A stretch of 64,000 nt of DNA, taken from the NCBI GenBank assembly GCA_950022655.1, contig OX465579.1, positions 75,217,193-75,281,192 of the forward strand. Direction: 5' to 3'. The position numbers and the translations under genes were made by a program. The stretch comes from Alentia gelatinosa. Its lineage: Eukaryota; Annelida; Polychaeta; Phyllodocida; Polynoidae. Of this stretch, positions 1 to 12,000 are shown piece by piece. Positions within the stretch are counted from its first letter, which is position 1. Every line of letters starts with the position of its first letter. The notes beneath the pieces are model-generated. The model saw only the letters and a list, made by a program, of their open reading frames with translations, ran no database searches and was not told where the DNA came from.

Positions 1-88
1 CATCCTCTATCACAATGTTGAAAAAGGCTGCAAATTATCCATCTTAATTGTTTATAATGGTTACTTAGAAAGGTCTATTGGTACTCAC
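1..88 (-). other. Partial E2-E3 intron at the left edge
   Basis: Start of the intron that follows the E2 exon at 89-124 (donor gtgagtacc, reverse complement of 80-88). The E3 that should follow lies outside the window. Nothing else is visible. Confidence 0.75.
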
Positions 89-3000
89 TCGAAGGAATTT
101 CTGTTGAAGTTGGAGTTACCGATTCTGAAAGGTGATTTGAGACTCATGAGAAAGGGCCACCAACATAGATTGATTCAGTATTGTCCAAACCTTTTAAGCT
201 ACTAGTAACAGCAATAGGATTCCTCCTTATAAAAGATTCTGAATGAAAATGAAGCTTACCTGTAGTGCTCAGTAGTGTGGTTGTTTCCACAGCTGCTAAA
301 AGAAAAAATAAGACATGAAGTAAGATTGAACTATATATGGCGGTGAAAATCTCATCAAGTTCCCTTTTGGCCTGACAGTTGAACGAAGAGTATTGTACAC
401 TCTGACTATCACAGCTTGTGATAAAATTGGATTAAGACCCTCCCCAATATGTCCAAATCAGGTGCACTGGTTTAAATTTAATCACTACTAAGAATTATCT
501 GTTATCTACAGAGGTTCATTGACTTTATTATCCATCGTATACAAAGCCCCCATTGAAAATGTATAGGGACTCAGTAAACCACGACCCATTGTATAAAACC
601 TGTCAGATACAATAACTGTGGTATACGGATTCAAACCTGTGGTATACGGCCTTAAAACCATGGTATACGGGAAAAATAGTCCCTTTTGCTTTAGAGCAAA
701 GAAATAGTCCCCACTGTTATACCATTTAATGTGGCAATTACTGGGTTTAATTTATTCGAAAAGATGGATAATAAATACAATAAACGATGATTTTGTGGAC
801 AGGCGGCTCTGTAAACCACTCGAGGTTGACCTAGTAATACACTCGCTAGCGCTCGTGTATTACTAAGCGTCAACCTCTCGTGGTTTACGGCCGCCTGTCC
901 ACAAAACCATTGATTATTGTCTATATAGACCCTGCACTAGAGATCAAATGTGTGCTTGTGTAATTGATTAAAAGTACTTACAGGAAGAGCTCTGTTCTGA
1001 TGGTGTAGGTGCTCCAGAGACTACAAAGGAAAGATCAAAGCACATTTCAGGAAACTGGACTTGGATAGAACTGTGCAACTAGGATATGAAATTGCTAATA
1101 TCATAAAACTGAGATTGTGTTTCCTCATTTTGTCACTGATTTTGAGGGGTGAGCCACATAGATAAAAAGTAGAAATTAGGATGCTCTTGAAATAAATTGA
1201 CACATTTGTTGAAAACATCCATTTGTAACTCACCACTGGAATTGTCTCCTGATGTTGTTTCCACAGAGGCTAGAAATTAAATAGAGAGAACATCTTAAAA
1301 ATAGGCCTTTGCCTCAATGAACTATCATAATGTTCATTGTATATCTATTCTTATTTTTGTTGAGATAAAAAATCTTTGCACTGTGATGGAGATGGTCAAC
1401 ATATTTAAAAGTACCTTTCTGCTTCCGCTCCATAAAGAGTTCTATTCTTAAGATAATTATCAAATTTTTCACTTTTATTAACTCATTCTACACAAATGCA
1501 TCCTCTATCACAATGTTGAAAAAGGTTACAAATTATCCATCTTAATTGTTTATAATGGTTACTTAGAAAGGTCTATTGGTACTCACTCAAAGGAATTTCT
1601 GTTGAAGTTGGAGTTACCGATTCTGAAAGGTGATTTGAGACTCATGAGAAAGGGCCATCAACATAGATTGATTCAGTATTGTCCAAACCTTTTAAGCTAC
1701 TAGTAACAGCAATAGGATTCCTCCTTATAAAAGATTCTGAATGAAAATGAAGCTTACCTGTAGTGCTCAGTAGTGTGGTTGTTTCCACAGCTGCTAAAAG
1801 AAAAAATAAGACATGAAGTTAGATTGAACTATATATGGCGGTGAAAATCTCATCAAGTTCCCTTTTGGCCTGACAGTTGAACGAAGAGTATTGTACACTC
1901 TGACTATCACAGCTTGTGATAAAATTGGATTAAGACCCTCCCCAATATGTCCAAATCAGGTAGACTGGTTTAAATTTAATCACTACTAAGAATTATCTGT
2001 TATCTACAGAGGTTCATTGACTTTATTATCCATCGTATACAAAGCCCCCATTGAAAATGTATAGGGACTCAGTAAACCACGACCCATTGTATAAAACCTG
2101 TCAGATACCATAACTGTGGTATACGGATTCAAACCTGTGGTATACGGCCTTAAAACCATGGTATATGGGAAAAATAGTCCCTTTTGCTTTAGAGCAAAGA
2201 AATAGTCCCCACTGTTATACCATTTAATGTGGCAATTACTGGGTTTAATTTATTCGAAAAGATGGATAATAAATACAATAAAAGATGATTTTGTGGACAG
2301 GCGGCTCTGTAAACCACTCAAGGTTGACCTCGTAATACACTCGCTAGCGCTCGTGTATTACTAAGCGTCAACCTCTCGTGGTTTACGGCCGCCTATCCAC
2401 AAAACCATCGATTATTGTCTATATAGACCCTGCACTAGAGATCAAATGTGTGCTTGTGTAATTGATTAAAAGTACTTACAGGAAAAGCTCTCTTCTGATG
2501 TTGTAGGTGCTACAGACATTACAAAGGAAAGATCGAAGCACATTTCAGGAAACTGGACTTGGATAGAACTGTGCAACTAGGATATGAAATTCCTAATATC
2601 ATAAAACTGAGTTTGTGTTTCCTCATTTTGTCACTGATTTTGAGGGGTGAGCCACATAGATAAAAAGTAGAAATTAGGATGCTCTTGAAATAAATTGACA
2701 CATTTGTTGAAAACATCCATTTGTAACTCACCACTGGAAGTGTCTACTGATGTTGTTTCCACAGAGGCTAGAAATTAAATAGAGAGAACATCTTAAAAAT
2801 AGGCCTTTGCCTCAATGAACTATCATAATGTTCATTGTATATCTATTCTTATTTTTGTTGAGATAAAAAATCTTTGCATTGTAATGGAGATGGTCAACAT
2901 ATCTTATAAAACCTTTCTGCTTCCGCTCCATAAAGAGTACTATTCTTAAGATAATTATCAAATTTTTCAATTCTATTAACTCATTCTACACAAATGCATC

Positions 3001-6000
3001 CTCTATCACAATGTTGAAAAAGGTTGCAAATTATCCATCTTAATTGTTTATAATGGTTACTTAGAAAGGTCTATTGGTACTCACTCGAAGGAATTTCTGT
3101 TGAGGTTGGAGTAACCGATTCTGAAAGGTGATTTGAGACTCATGAGAAGGGGCCATCAACATAGATCGATTCAGTATTGTCCAAACCCTTTAAGCTATTA
3201 GTAACAGCAATAGGATTCCTCCTTATAAAAGATTCTGAATGAAAATGAAGCTTACCTGTAGTGCTCAGTAGTGTGGTTGTTTCCACATCTGCTAAAAGAA
3301 AAAATAAGACATGAAGTTAGATTGAACTATATATGGCGGTGAAAATCCCATCAATTTCCCTTTTGGCCTGACAGTTGAACGAAGAGTATTGTACACTCTG
3401 ACTATCACAGCTTGTGATAAAATTGGATAAAGACCCTCCCCAATATGTCCAAATCAGGTAGACTGGTTTAAATTTAATCACTACTAAGAATTATCTGTTA
3501 TCTACAGAGGTTCATTGACTATAGATCCTGCACTTGAGATCAAATGTGTGCTTGTGTAATTGATTAAAAGTATTTACAGGAAGAGCTCTCTTCTGATGTT
3601 GTAGGTGCTCCAGACACTACAAAGGAAAGATCAAAGCACTTTTCAGGAAACTGGACTTTGATAGAAATATGCAACTAGGATATGAAATTGCTAATATTAT
3701 AAAACTGAGAATGTGTTTCCTAATTTTGTCACTGATTTTGAGGGGTGAGCCACATACATAAAAAGTAGAAATAAGGATGCTCTTAAAATAAATTGACACA
3801 TTTGTTGAAAACATCCATTTGTAACTCACCACTGGAAGTGTCTACTGATGTTGTTTCCACAGAGGCTAGAAATTAAATAGAGAGAACATCTTAAAAATAG
3901 GCCTTTGCCTCAATGAACTATCATAATGTTCATTGTATATCTATTCTTATTTTTGTTGAGATAAAAAATCTTTGCATTGTAATGGAGATGGTCAACATAT
4001 CTTATAAAACCTTTCTGCTTCCGCTCCATAGAGAGTACTATTCTTAAGACAATTATCAAATTTTTCAATTCTATCAACACATACTACACAAATGCAGCCT
4101 CTATCACAATGTTGAAAAAGGCTGCAAATTATCCATCTTAATTGTTTATAATGATTACTTAGAAAGGTCTATTGGTACTCACTCGAAGGAATTTCTGTTG
4201 AAGTTGGAGTTACCGATTCTGAAAGGTGATTTGAGACTCATGAGAAAGGGCCATCAACATAGATTGATTCAGTATTGTCCAAACCTTTTAAGCTACTAGT
4301 AACAGCAATAGGATTCCTCCTTATAAAAGATTCTGAATGAAAATGAAGCTTACCTGTAGTGCTCAGTAGTGTGGTTGTTTCCACAGCTGCTAAAAGAAAA
4401 AATAAGACATGAAGTTAGATTGAACTATATATGGCGGTGAAAATCTCATCGAGTTCCCTTTTGGCCTGACAGTTGAACGAAGAGTATTGTACACTCTGAC
4501 TATCACAGCTTGTGATAAAATTGGATTAAGACCCTCCCCAATATGTCCAAATCAGGTAGACTGGTTTAAATTTAATCACTACTAAGAATTATCTGTTATC
4601 TACAGAGGTTCATTGACTTTTTTATCCATCGTATACAAAGCCCCCATTGAAAATGTATAGGGACTCAGTAAACCACGACCCATTGTATAAAACCTGTCAG
4701 ATACCATAACTGTGGTATACGGATTCAAACCTGTGGTATACGGGAAAAATAGTCCCTTATGCTTTAGAGCAAAGAAATAGTCCCCACTGTTATATCATTT
4801 AATGTGGCATTTACTGGGTTTAATTTATTCGAAATGATGGATAATAAATACAATAAACGATGATTTTGTGGACAGGCTGCTCTGTAAACCACTCGAGGTT
4901 GACCTCGTAATACACTCGCTAGCGCTCGTGTATTACTAAGCGTCAACCTCTCGTGGTTTACGGCCGCCTGTCCACAAAACCATCGATTATTGTCTATATA
5001 GACCCTGCACTAGAGATCAAATGTGTGCTTGTGTAATTGATTAAAAGTACTTACAGGAAGAGCTCTGTTCTGATGGTGTAGGTGCTCCAGAGACTACAAA
5101 GGAAAGATCAAAGCACATTTCAGGAAACTGGACTTGGATAGAACTGTGCAACTAGGATATGAAATTGCTAATATCATAAAACTGAGATTGTGTTTCCTCA
5201 TTTTGTCACTGATTTTGAGGGGTGAGCCACATAGATAAAAAGTAGAAACTAGGATGCTCTTGAAATAAATTGACACATTTGTTGAAAACATCCATTTGTA
5301 ATTCACCACTGGAAGTGTCTACTGATGTTGTTTCCACAGAGGCTAGAAATTAAATAGAGAGAACATGTTAAAAATAGGCCTTTGCCTCAATGAACTATCA
5401 TAATGTGCATTGTATTTCTATTCTTATTTTTGTTGAGATAAAAAATCTTTGCATTGTAATGGAGATGGTCAACATATTTAAAAGTACCTTTCTGCTTCCG
5501 CTCCATAGAGAGTTCTATTCTTAAGATAATTATCAAATTTTTCAATTCTATCAACACATACTACACAAATGCATCCTCTATCACAATGTTGAAAAAGGTT
5601 ACAAATTATCCATCTTAATTGTTTATAATGGTTACTTAGAAAGGTCTATTGGTACTCACTCGAAGGAATTTCTGTTGAGTTTGGAGTTACCGATTCTGAA
5701 AGGTGATTTGAGACTCATGAGAAAGGGCCATCAACATAGATCGATTCAGTATTGTCCAAACCCTTTAAGCTACTAGTAACAGCAATAGGATTCCTCCTTA
5801 TAAAAGATTCTGAGTGAAAATGAAGCTTACCTGTAGTGCTCAGTAGTGGGGTTGTTTCTACAGCTGCTAAAAGAAAAAAAAAGACATGAAGTTAGATTGA
5901 ACTATATATGGCGGTGAAAATCTCATCAATTTTCCTTTTGGCCCGACAGTTAAACCAAGAGTATTGTACATTCTGACTATCACAGCTTGTTATAAAATTG

Positions 6001-9000
6001 GATAAAGACCCTCCCCAATATGTCCAAATCAGGTAGACTGGTTTAAATTTAATCACTACTGAGAATTATGTGTTATCTACAGAGGTTCATTGATTATAGT
6101 CCCTGCACTAGAGATCAAATGTGTGCTTGTGTAATTGATTAAAAGTACTTACAGGAAAAGCTCTCTTCTGATGTTGTAGGTGCTACAGACACTACAAAGG
6201 AAACATCAAAGCACATTTCAGGAAACTGGACTTGGATAGAACTGTGCAACCAGGATATGAAATTGCTAATATCATAAAACTGAGTTTGTGTTTCCTCATT
6301 TTGTCACTGATTTTGAGGGGTGAGCCACATAGATAAAAAGTAGAAATTAGGATGCTCTTGAAATAAATTGACACATTTGTTGAAAACATCCATTTGTAAC
6401 TCACCACTGGAATTGTCTACTGATGTTGTTTCCACAGAGGCTAGAAATTAAAAAGAGAGAACATCTTAAAAATAGGCCTTTGCCTCAATAAACTATCATA
6501 ATGTTCATTGTATTTCTATTCTTATTTTTGTTGAGATAAAAAATCTTTGCATTGTAATGGAGATGGTCAACATATCTAAAAGTACTTTCTGCTTCCGCTC
6601 CATAGAGAGTACTTTTCTTAAGATAATTATCAAATTTTTCAATTCTATCAACACATACTACACAAATGCATCCTCTATCACAATGTTGAAAAAGGCTGCA
6701 AATTATCCATCTTAATTGTTTATAATGGTTACTTAGAAAGGTCTATTGGTACTCACTCAAAGGAATTTCTGTTGAAGTTGGAGTTACCGATTCTGAAAGG
6801 TGATTTGAGACTCATGAGAAAGGGTCATCAACATAGATTGATTCAGTATTGTCCAAACCTTTTAAGCTACTAGTAGCAGCAATAGGATTCCTCCTTATAA
6901 AAGATTCTGAATGAAAATGAAGCTTACCTGTAGTGCTCAGTAGTGTGGTTGTTTCCACAGCTGCTAAAAGAAAAAATAAGACATGAAGTTAGATTGAACT
7001 ATATATGGCGGTGAAAATCTCATCGAGTTCCCTTTTGGCCTGACAGTTGAACGAAGAGTATTGTACACTCTGACTATCACAGCTTGTGATAAAATTGGAT
7101 TAAGACCCTCCCCAATATGTCCAAATCAGGTAGACTGGTTTAAATTTAATCACTACTAAGAATTATCTGTTATCTACAGAGGTTCATTGACTTTTTTATC
7201 CATCGTATACAAAGCCCCCATTGAAAATGTATGGGGACTCAGTAAACCATGACCCATTGTATAAAACCTGTCAGATACAATAACTGTGGTATACGGATTC
7301 AAACCTGTGGTATACGGCCTTAAAACCATGGTATACGGGAAAAATAGTCCCTTTTGCTTTAGAGCAAAGAAATAGTCTCCACTGTTATACCATTTAATGT
7401 GGCAATTACTGGGTTTAATTTATTCGAAAAGATGGATAATAAATACAATAGACGATGATTTTGTGGACAGGCGGCTCTGTAAACCACTCGAGGTTGACCT
7501 CGTAATACACTCGCTAGCGCTCGTGTATTACTAAGCGTCAACCTCTCGTGGTTTACGGCCGCCTGTCCACAAAACCATCGATTATTGTCTATATAGACCC
7601 TGCACTAGAGATCAAATGTGTGCTTGTGTAATTGATTAAAAGTACTTACAGTAAGAGCTCTCTTCTGATGTTGTAGGTGCTCCAGAGACTACAAAGGAAA
7701 GATCAAAGCACATTTCAGGAAACTGGACTTGAATAGAACTGTGCAACTAGGATATGAAATTGCTAATATCATAAAACTGAGATTGTGTTTCCTCATTTTG
7801 TCACTGATTTTGAGGGGTGAGCCACATAGATAAAAAGTAGAAATTAGGATGCTCTTGAAATAAATTGACACATTTGTTGAAAACATCCATTTGTAACTCA
7901 CCACTGGAAGTGTCTACTGATGTTGTTTCCACAGAGGCTAGAAATTAAATATAGAGAACATCTTAAAAATAGGCCTTTGCCTCAATGAACTATCATAATG
8001 TGCATTGTATTTCTATTCTTATTTTTGGTGAGATAAAAAATCTTTGCACTGTGATGGAGATGGTCAACATATTTAAAAGTACCTTTCTGCTTCCGCTCCA
8101 TAAAGAGTTCTATTCTTAAGATAATTATCAAATTTTTCAATTCTATTAACTCATTCTACACAAATGCATCCTCTATCACAATGTTGAAAAAGGTTGCAAA
8201 TTATCCATCTTAATTGTTTATAATGGTTACTTAGAAAGGTCTATTGGTACTCACTCGAAGGAATTGCTGTTGAGGTTAGAGTTACCGATTCTGAAAGGTG
8301 ATTTGAGACTCATGAGAAAGGGCCATCAACATAGATCGATTCAGTATTGTCCAAACCCTTTAAGCTACTAGTAACAGCAATAGGATTCCTCCTTATAAAA
8401 GATTCTGAATGAAAATGAAGCTTACCTGTAGTGCTCAGTAGTGGGGTTGTTTCTACAGCTGCTAAAAGAAAAAAAAAGACATGAAGTTAGATTGAACTAT
8501 ATATGGCGGTGAAAATCTCATCAATTTTCCTTTTGGCCCGACAGTTAAACCAAGAGTATTGTACATTCTGACTATCACAGCTTGTTATAAAATTGGATAA
8601 AGACCCTCCCCAATATGTCCAAATCAGGTAGACTGGTTTAAATTTAATCACTACTGAGAATTATGTGTTATCTACAGAGGTTCATTGATTATAGTCCCTG
8701 CACTAGAGATCAAATGTGTGCTTGTGTAATTGATTAAAAGTACTTACAGGAAAAGCTCTCTTCTGATGTTGTAGGTGCTCCAGAGACTACAAAGGAAAGA
8801 TCAAAGCACATTTCAGGAAACTAGACTTGAATAGAACTGTGCAACTAGGATATGAAATTGCTAATATCATAAAACTGAGATTGTGTTTCCTCATTTTGTC
8901 ACTGATTTTGAGGGGTGAGCCACATAGATAAAAAGTAGAAATTAGGATGCTCTTGAAATAAATTGACACATTTGTTGAAAACATCCATTTGTAACTCACC

Positions 9001-12000
9001 ACTGGAAGTGTCTACTGATGTTGTTTCCACAGAGGCTAGAAATTAAATAGAGAGAACATCTTAAAAATAGGCCTTTGCCTCAATAAACTATCATAATGGG
9101 CATTGTATTTCTATTCTTATTTTTGGTGAGATAAAAAATCTTTGCACTGTGATGGAGATGCTCAACATATTTAAAAGTACCTTTCTGCTTCCGCACCATA
9201 AAGAGTTCTATTCTTAAGATAATTATCAAATTTTTCAATTCTATTAACTCATTCTACACAAATGCATCCTCTATCACAATGTTGAAAAAGGTTGCAAATT
9301 ATCCATCTTAATTGTTTATAATGGTTACTTAGAAAGGTCTATTGGTACTCACTCGAAGGAATTTCTGTTGAGGTTGGAGTAACCGATTCTGAAAGGTGAT
9401 TTGAGACTCATGAGAAAGGGCCACCAACATAGATTGATTCAGTATTGTCCAAACCTTTTAAGCTACTAGTAACAGCAATAGGATTCCTCCTTATAAAAGA
9501 TTCTGAATGAAAATGAAGCTTACCTGTAGTGCTCAGTAGTGTGGTTGTTTCCACAGCTGCTAAAAGAAAAAATAAGACATGAAGTAAGATTGAACTATAT
9601 ATGGCGGTGAAAATCTCATCAAGTTCCCTTTTGGCCTGACAGTTGAACGAAGAGTATTGTACACTCTGACTATCACAGCTTGTGATAAAATTGGATTAAG
9701 ACCCTCCCCAATATGTCCAAATCAGGTGCACTGGTTTAAATTTAATCACTACTAAGAATTATCTGTTATCTACAGAGGTTCATTGACTTTATTATCCATC
9801 GTATACAAAGCCCCCATTGAAAATGTATAGGGACTCAGTAAACCACGACCCATTGTATAAAACCTGTCAGATACAATAACTGTGGTATACGGATTCAAAC
9901 CTGTGGTATACGGCCTTAAAACCATGGTATACGGGAAAAATAGTCCCTTTTGCTTTAGAGCAAAGAAATAGTCCCCACTGTTATACCATTTAATGTGGCA
10001 ATTACTGGGTTTAATTTATTCGAAAAGATGGATAATAAATACAATAAACGATGATTTTGTGGACAGGCGGCTCTGTAAACCACTCGAGGTTGACCTAGTA
10101 ATACACTCGCTAGCGCTCGTGTATTACTAAGCGTCAACCTCTCGTGGTTTACGGCCGCCTGTCCACAAAACCATTGATTATTGTCTATATAGACCCTGCA
10201 CTAGAGATCAAATGTGTGCTTGTGTAATTGATTAAAAGTACTTACAGGAAGAGCTCTGTTCTGATGGTGTAGGTGCTCCAGAGACTACAAAGGAAAGATC
10301 AAAGCACATTTCAGGAAACTGGACTTGGATAGAACTGTGCAACTAGGATATGAAATTGCTAATATCATAAAACTGAGATTGTGTTTCCTCATTTTGTCAC
10401 TGATTTTGAGGGGTGAGCCACATAGATAAAAAGTAGAAATTAGGATGCTCTTGAAATAAATTGACACATTTGTTGAAAACATCCATTTGTAACTCACCAC
10501 TGGAAGTGTCTACTGATGTTGTTTCCACAGAGGCTAGAAATTAAATAGAGAGAACATGTAAATATAGGCCTTTGCCTCAATGAACTATCATAATGTGCAT
10601 TGTATTTCTATTCTTATTTTTGTTGAGATAAAAAATCTTTGCATTGTAATGGAGATGGTCAACATATTTAAAAGTACCTTTCTGCTTCCGCTCCATAGAG
10701 AGTACTATTCTTAAGATAATTATCAAATTTTTCAATTCTATCAACACATACTACACAAATGCATCCTCTATCACAATGTTGAAAAAAAGGTTACAAATTA
10801 TCCATCTTAATTGTTTATAATGGTTACTTAGAAAGGTCTATTGGTACTCACTCGAAGGAATTTCTGTTGAGGTTGGAGTCACCGATTCTGAAAGGTGATT
10901 TGAGACTCATGAGAAAGGGCCATCAACATAGATCGATCAGTATTGTCCAAACCTTTTAAGCTACTAGTAACAGCAATAGGATTCATCCTTATAAAAGATT
11001 CTGAATGAAAATGAAGCTTACCTGTAGTGCTCAGTAGTGGGGTTGTTTCCACAGCTGCTAAAAGAAAAAATAAGACATGAAGTTAGATTGAACTATATAT
11101 GGCGGTGAAAATCGCATCAATTTCCCTTTTGGCCTGACAGTTAAACCAAGAGTATTGTACACTCTGACTATCACAGCTTGTTATAAAATTGGATAAAGAC
11201 CCTCCCCAATATGTCCAAATCAGGTAGACTGGTTTAAATTTAATCACTACTAAGAATTATGTGTTATCTACAGAGGTTCATTGACTATAGTCCCTGCACT
11301 AGAGATCAAATGTGTGCTTGTGTAATTGATTAAAAGTACTTACAGGAAAAGCTCTCTTCTGATGTTGTAGGTGCTACAGACACTACAAAGGAAAGATCAA
11401 AGGACATTTCAGGAAACTGGACTTGGATAGAACTGTGCAACTAGGATATGAAATTGCTAATATCATAAAACTGAGTTTTTGTTTCCTCATTTTGTCACTG
11501 ATTTTGAGGGGTGAGCCACATAGATAAAAAGTAGAAATTCGGATGCTCTTGAAATAAATTGACACATTTGTTGAAAACATCCATTTGTAACTTACCACTG
11601 GAAGTGTCTACTGATGTTGTTTCCACAGAGGCTAGAAATTAAATAGAGAGAACATCTTAAAAATAGGCCTTTGCCTCAATGAACTATCATAATGTGCATT
11701 GATTTCTATTCTTATTTTTGTTGAGATAAAAAATCTTTGCACTGTGATGGAGATGGTCAACATATTTAAAAGTACCCTTCTGCTTCCGCTCCATAGAGAG
11801 TACTTTTCTTAAGATAATTATCAAATTTTTCAATTCTATTAACTCATTCTACACAAATGCATCCTCTATCACAATGTTGAAAAAGGCTGCAAATTATCCA
11901 TCTTAATTGTTTATAATGGTTACTTAGAAAGGTCTATTGGTACTCACCCGAAGGAATTTCTGTTGAGGTTGGAGTTACCGATTCTGAAAGGTGATTTGAG

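Noticed and set aside
691..873. A 60-residue minus-strand frame in the long units
   Set aside because: It lies inside the palindromic half of the 400-bp insert, lacks coding character and simply translates one hairpin arm.
524..923. Target-site duplication and classical terminal inverted repeats for the 400-bp insert
   Set aside because: Left (tttattatcc) and right (gattattgtcta) ends are only weakly complementary, and no repeated flank longer than about two bases is present, so the element class is left open.
1021..1236. A 71-residue minus-strand frame recurring in nearly every unit (starting VSYKWMFSTNV)
   Set aside because: It begins at a GTG overlapping the E3 donor, runs through the E3-E4 intron and stops exactly at the TAG of the E4 acceptor. 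It is in a different frame from the E3 exon, has no ATG at its start, and is lost in units with a one-base intron deletion. It is conserved because the array is homogenised.
1421..1450. A possible fifth exon of 27 nt in the E2-E3 intron (ending GAAGCAGAAAG before gtacttt; would code LFMERKQK)
   Set aside because: The donor is changed to gttttat in several units and lost by a one-base deletion in unit 6. The acceptor has no pyrimidine tract, and the Lys/Arg-rich peptide does not fit the rest.
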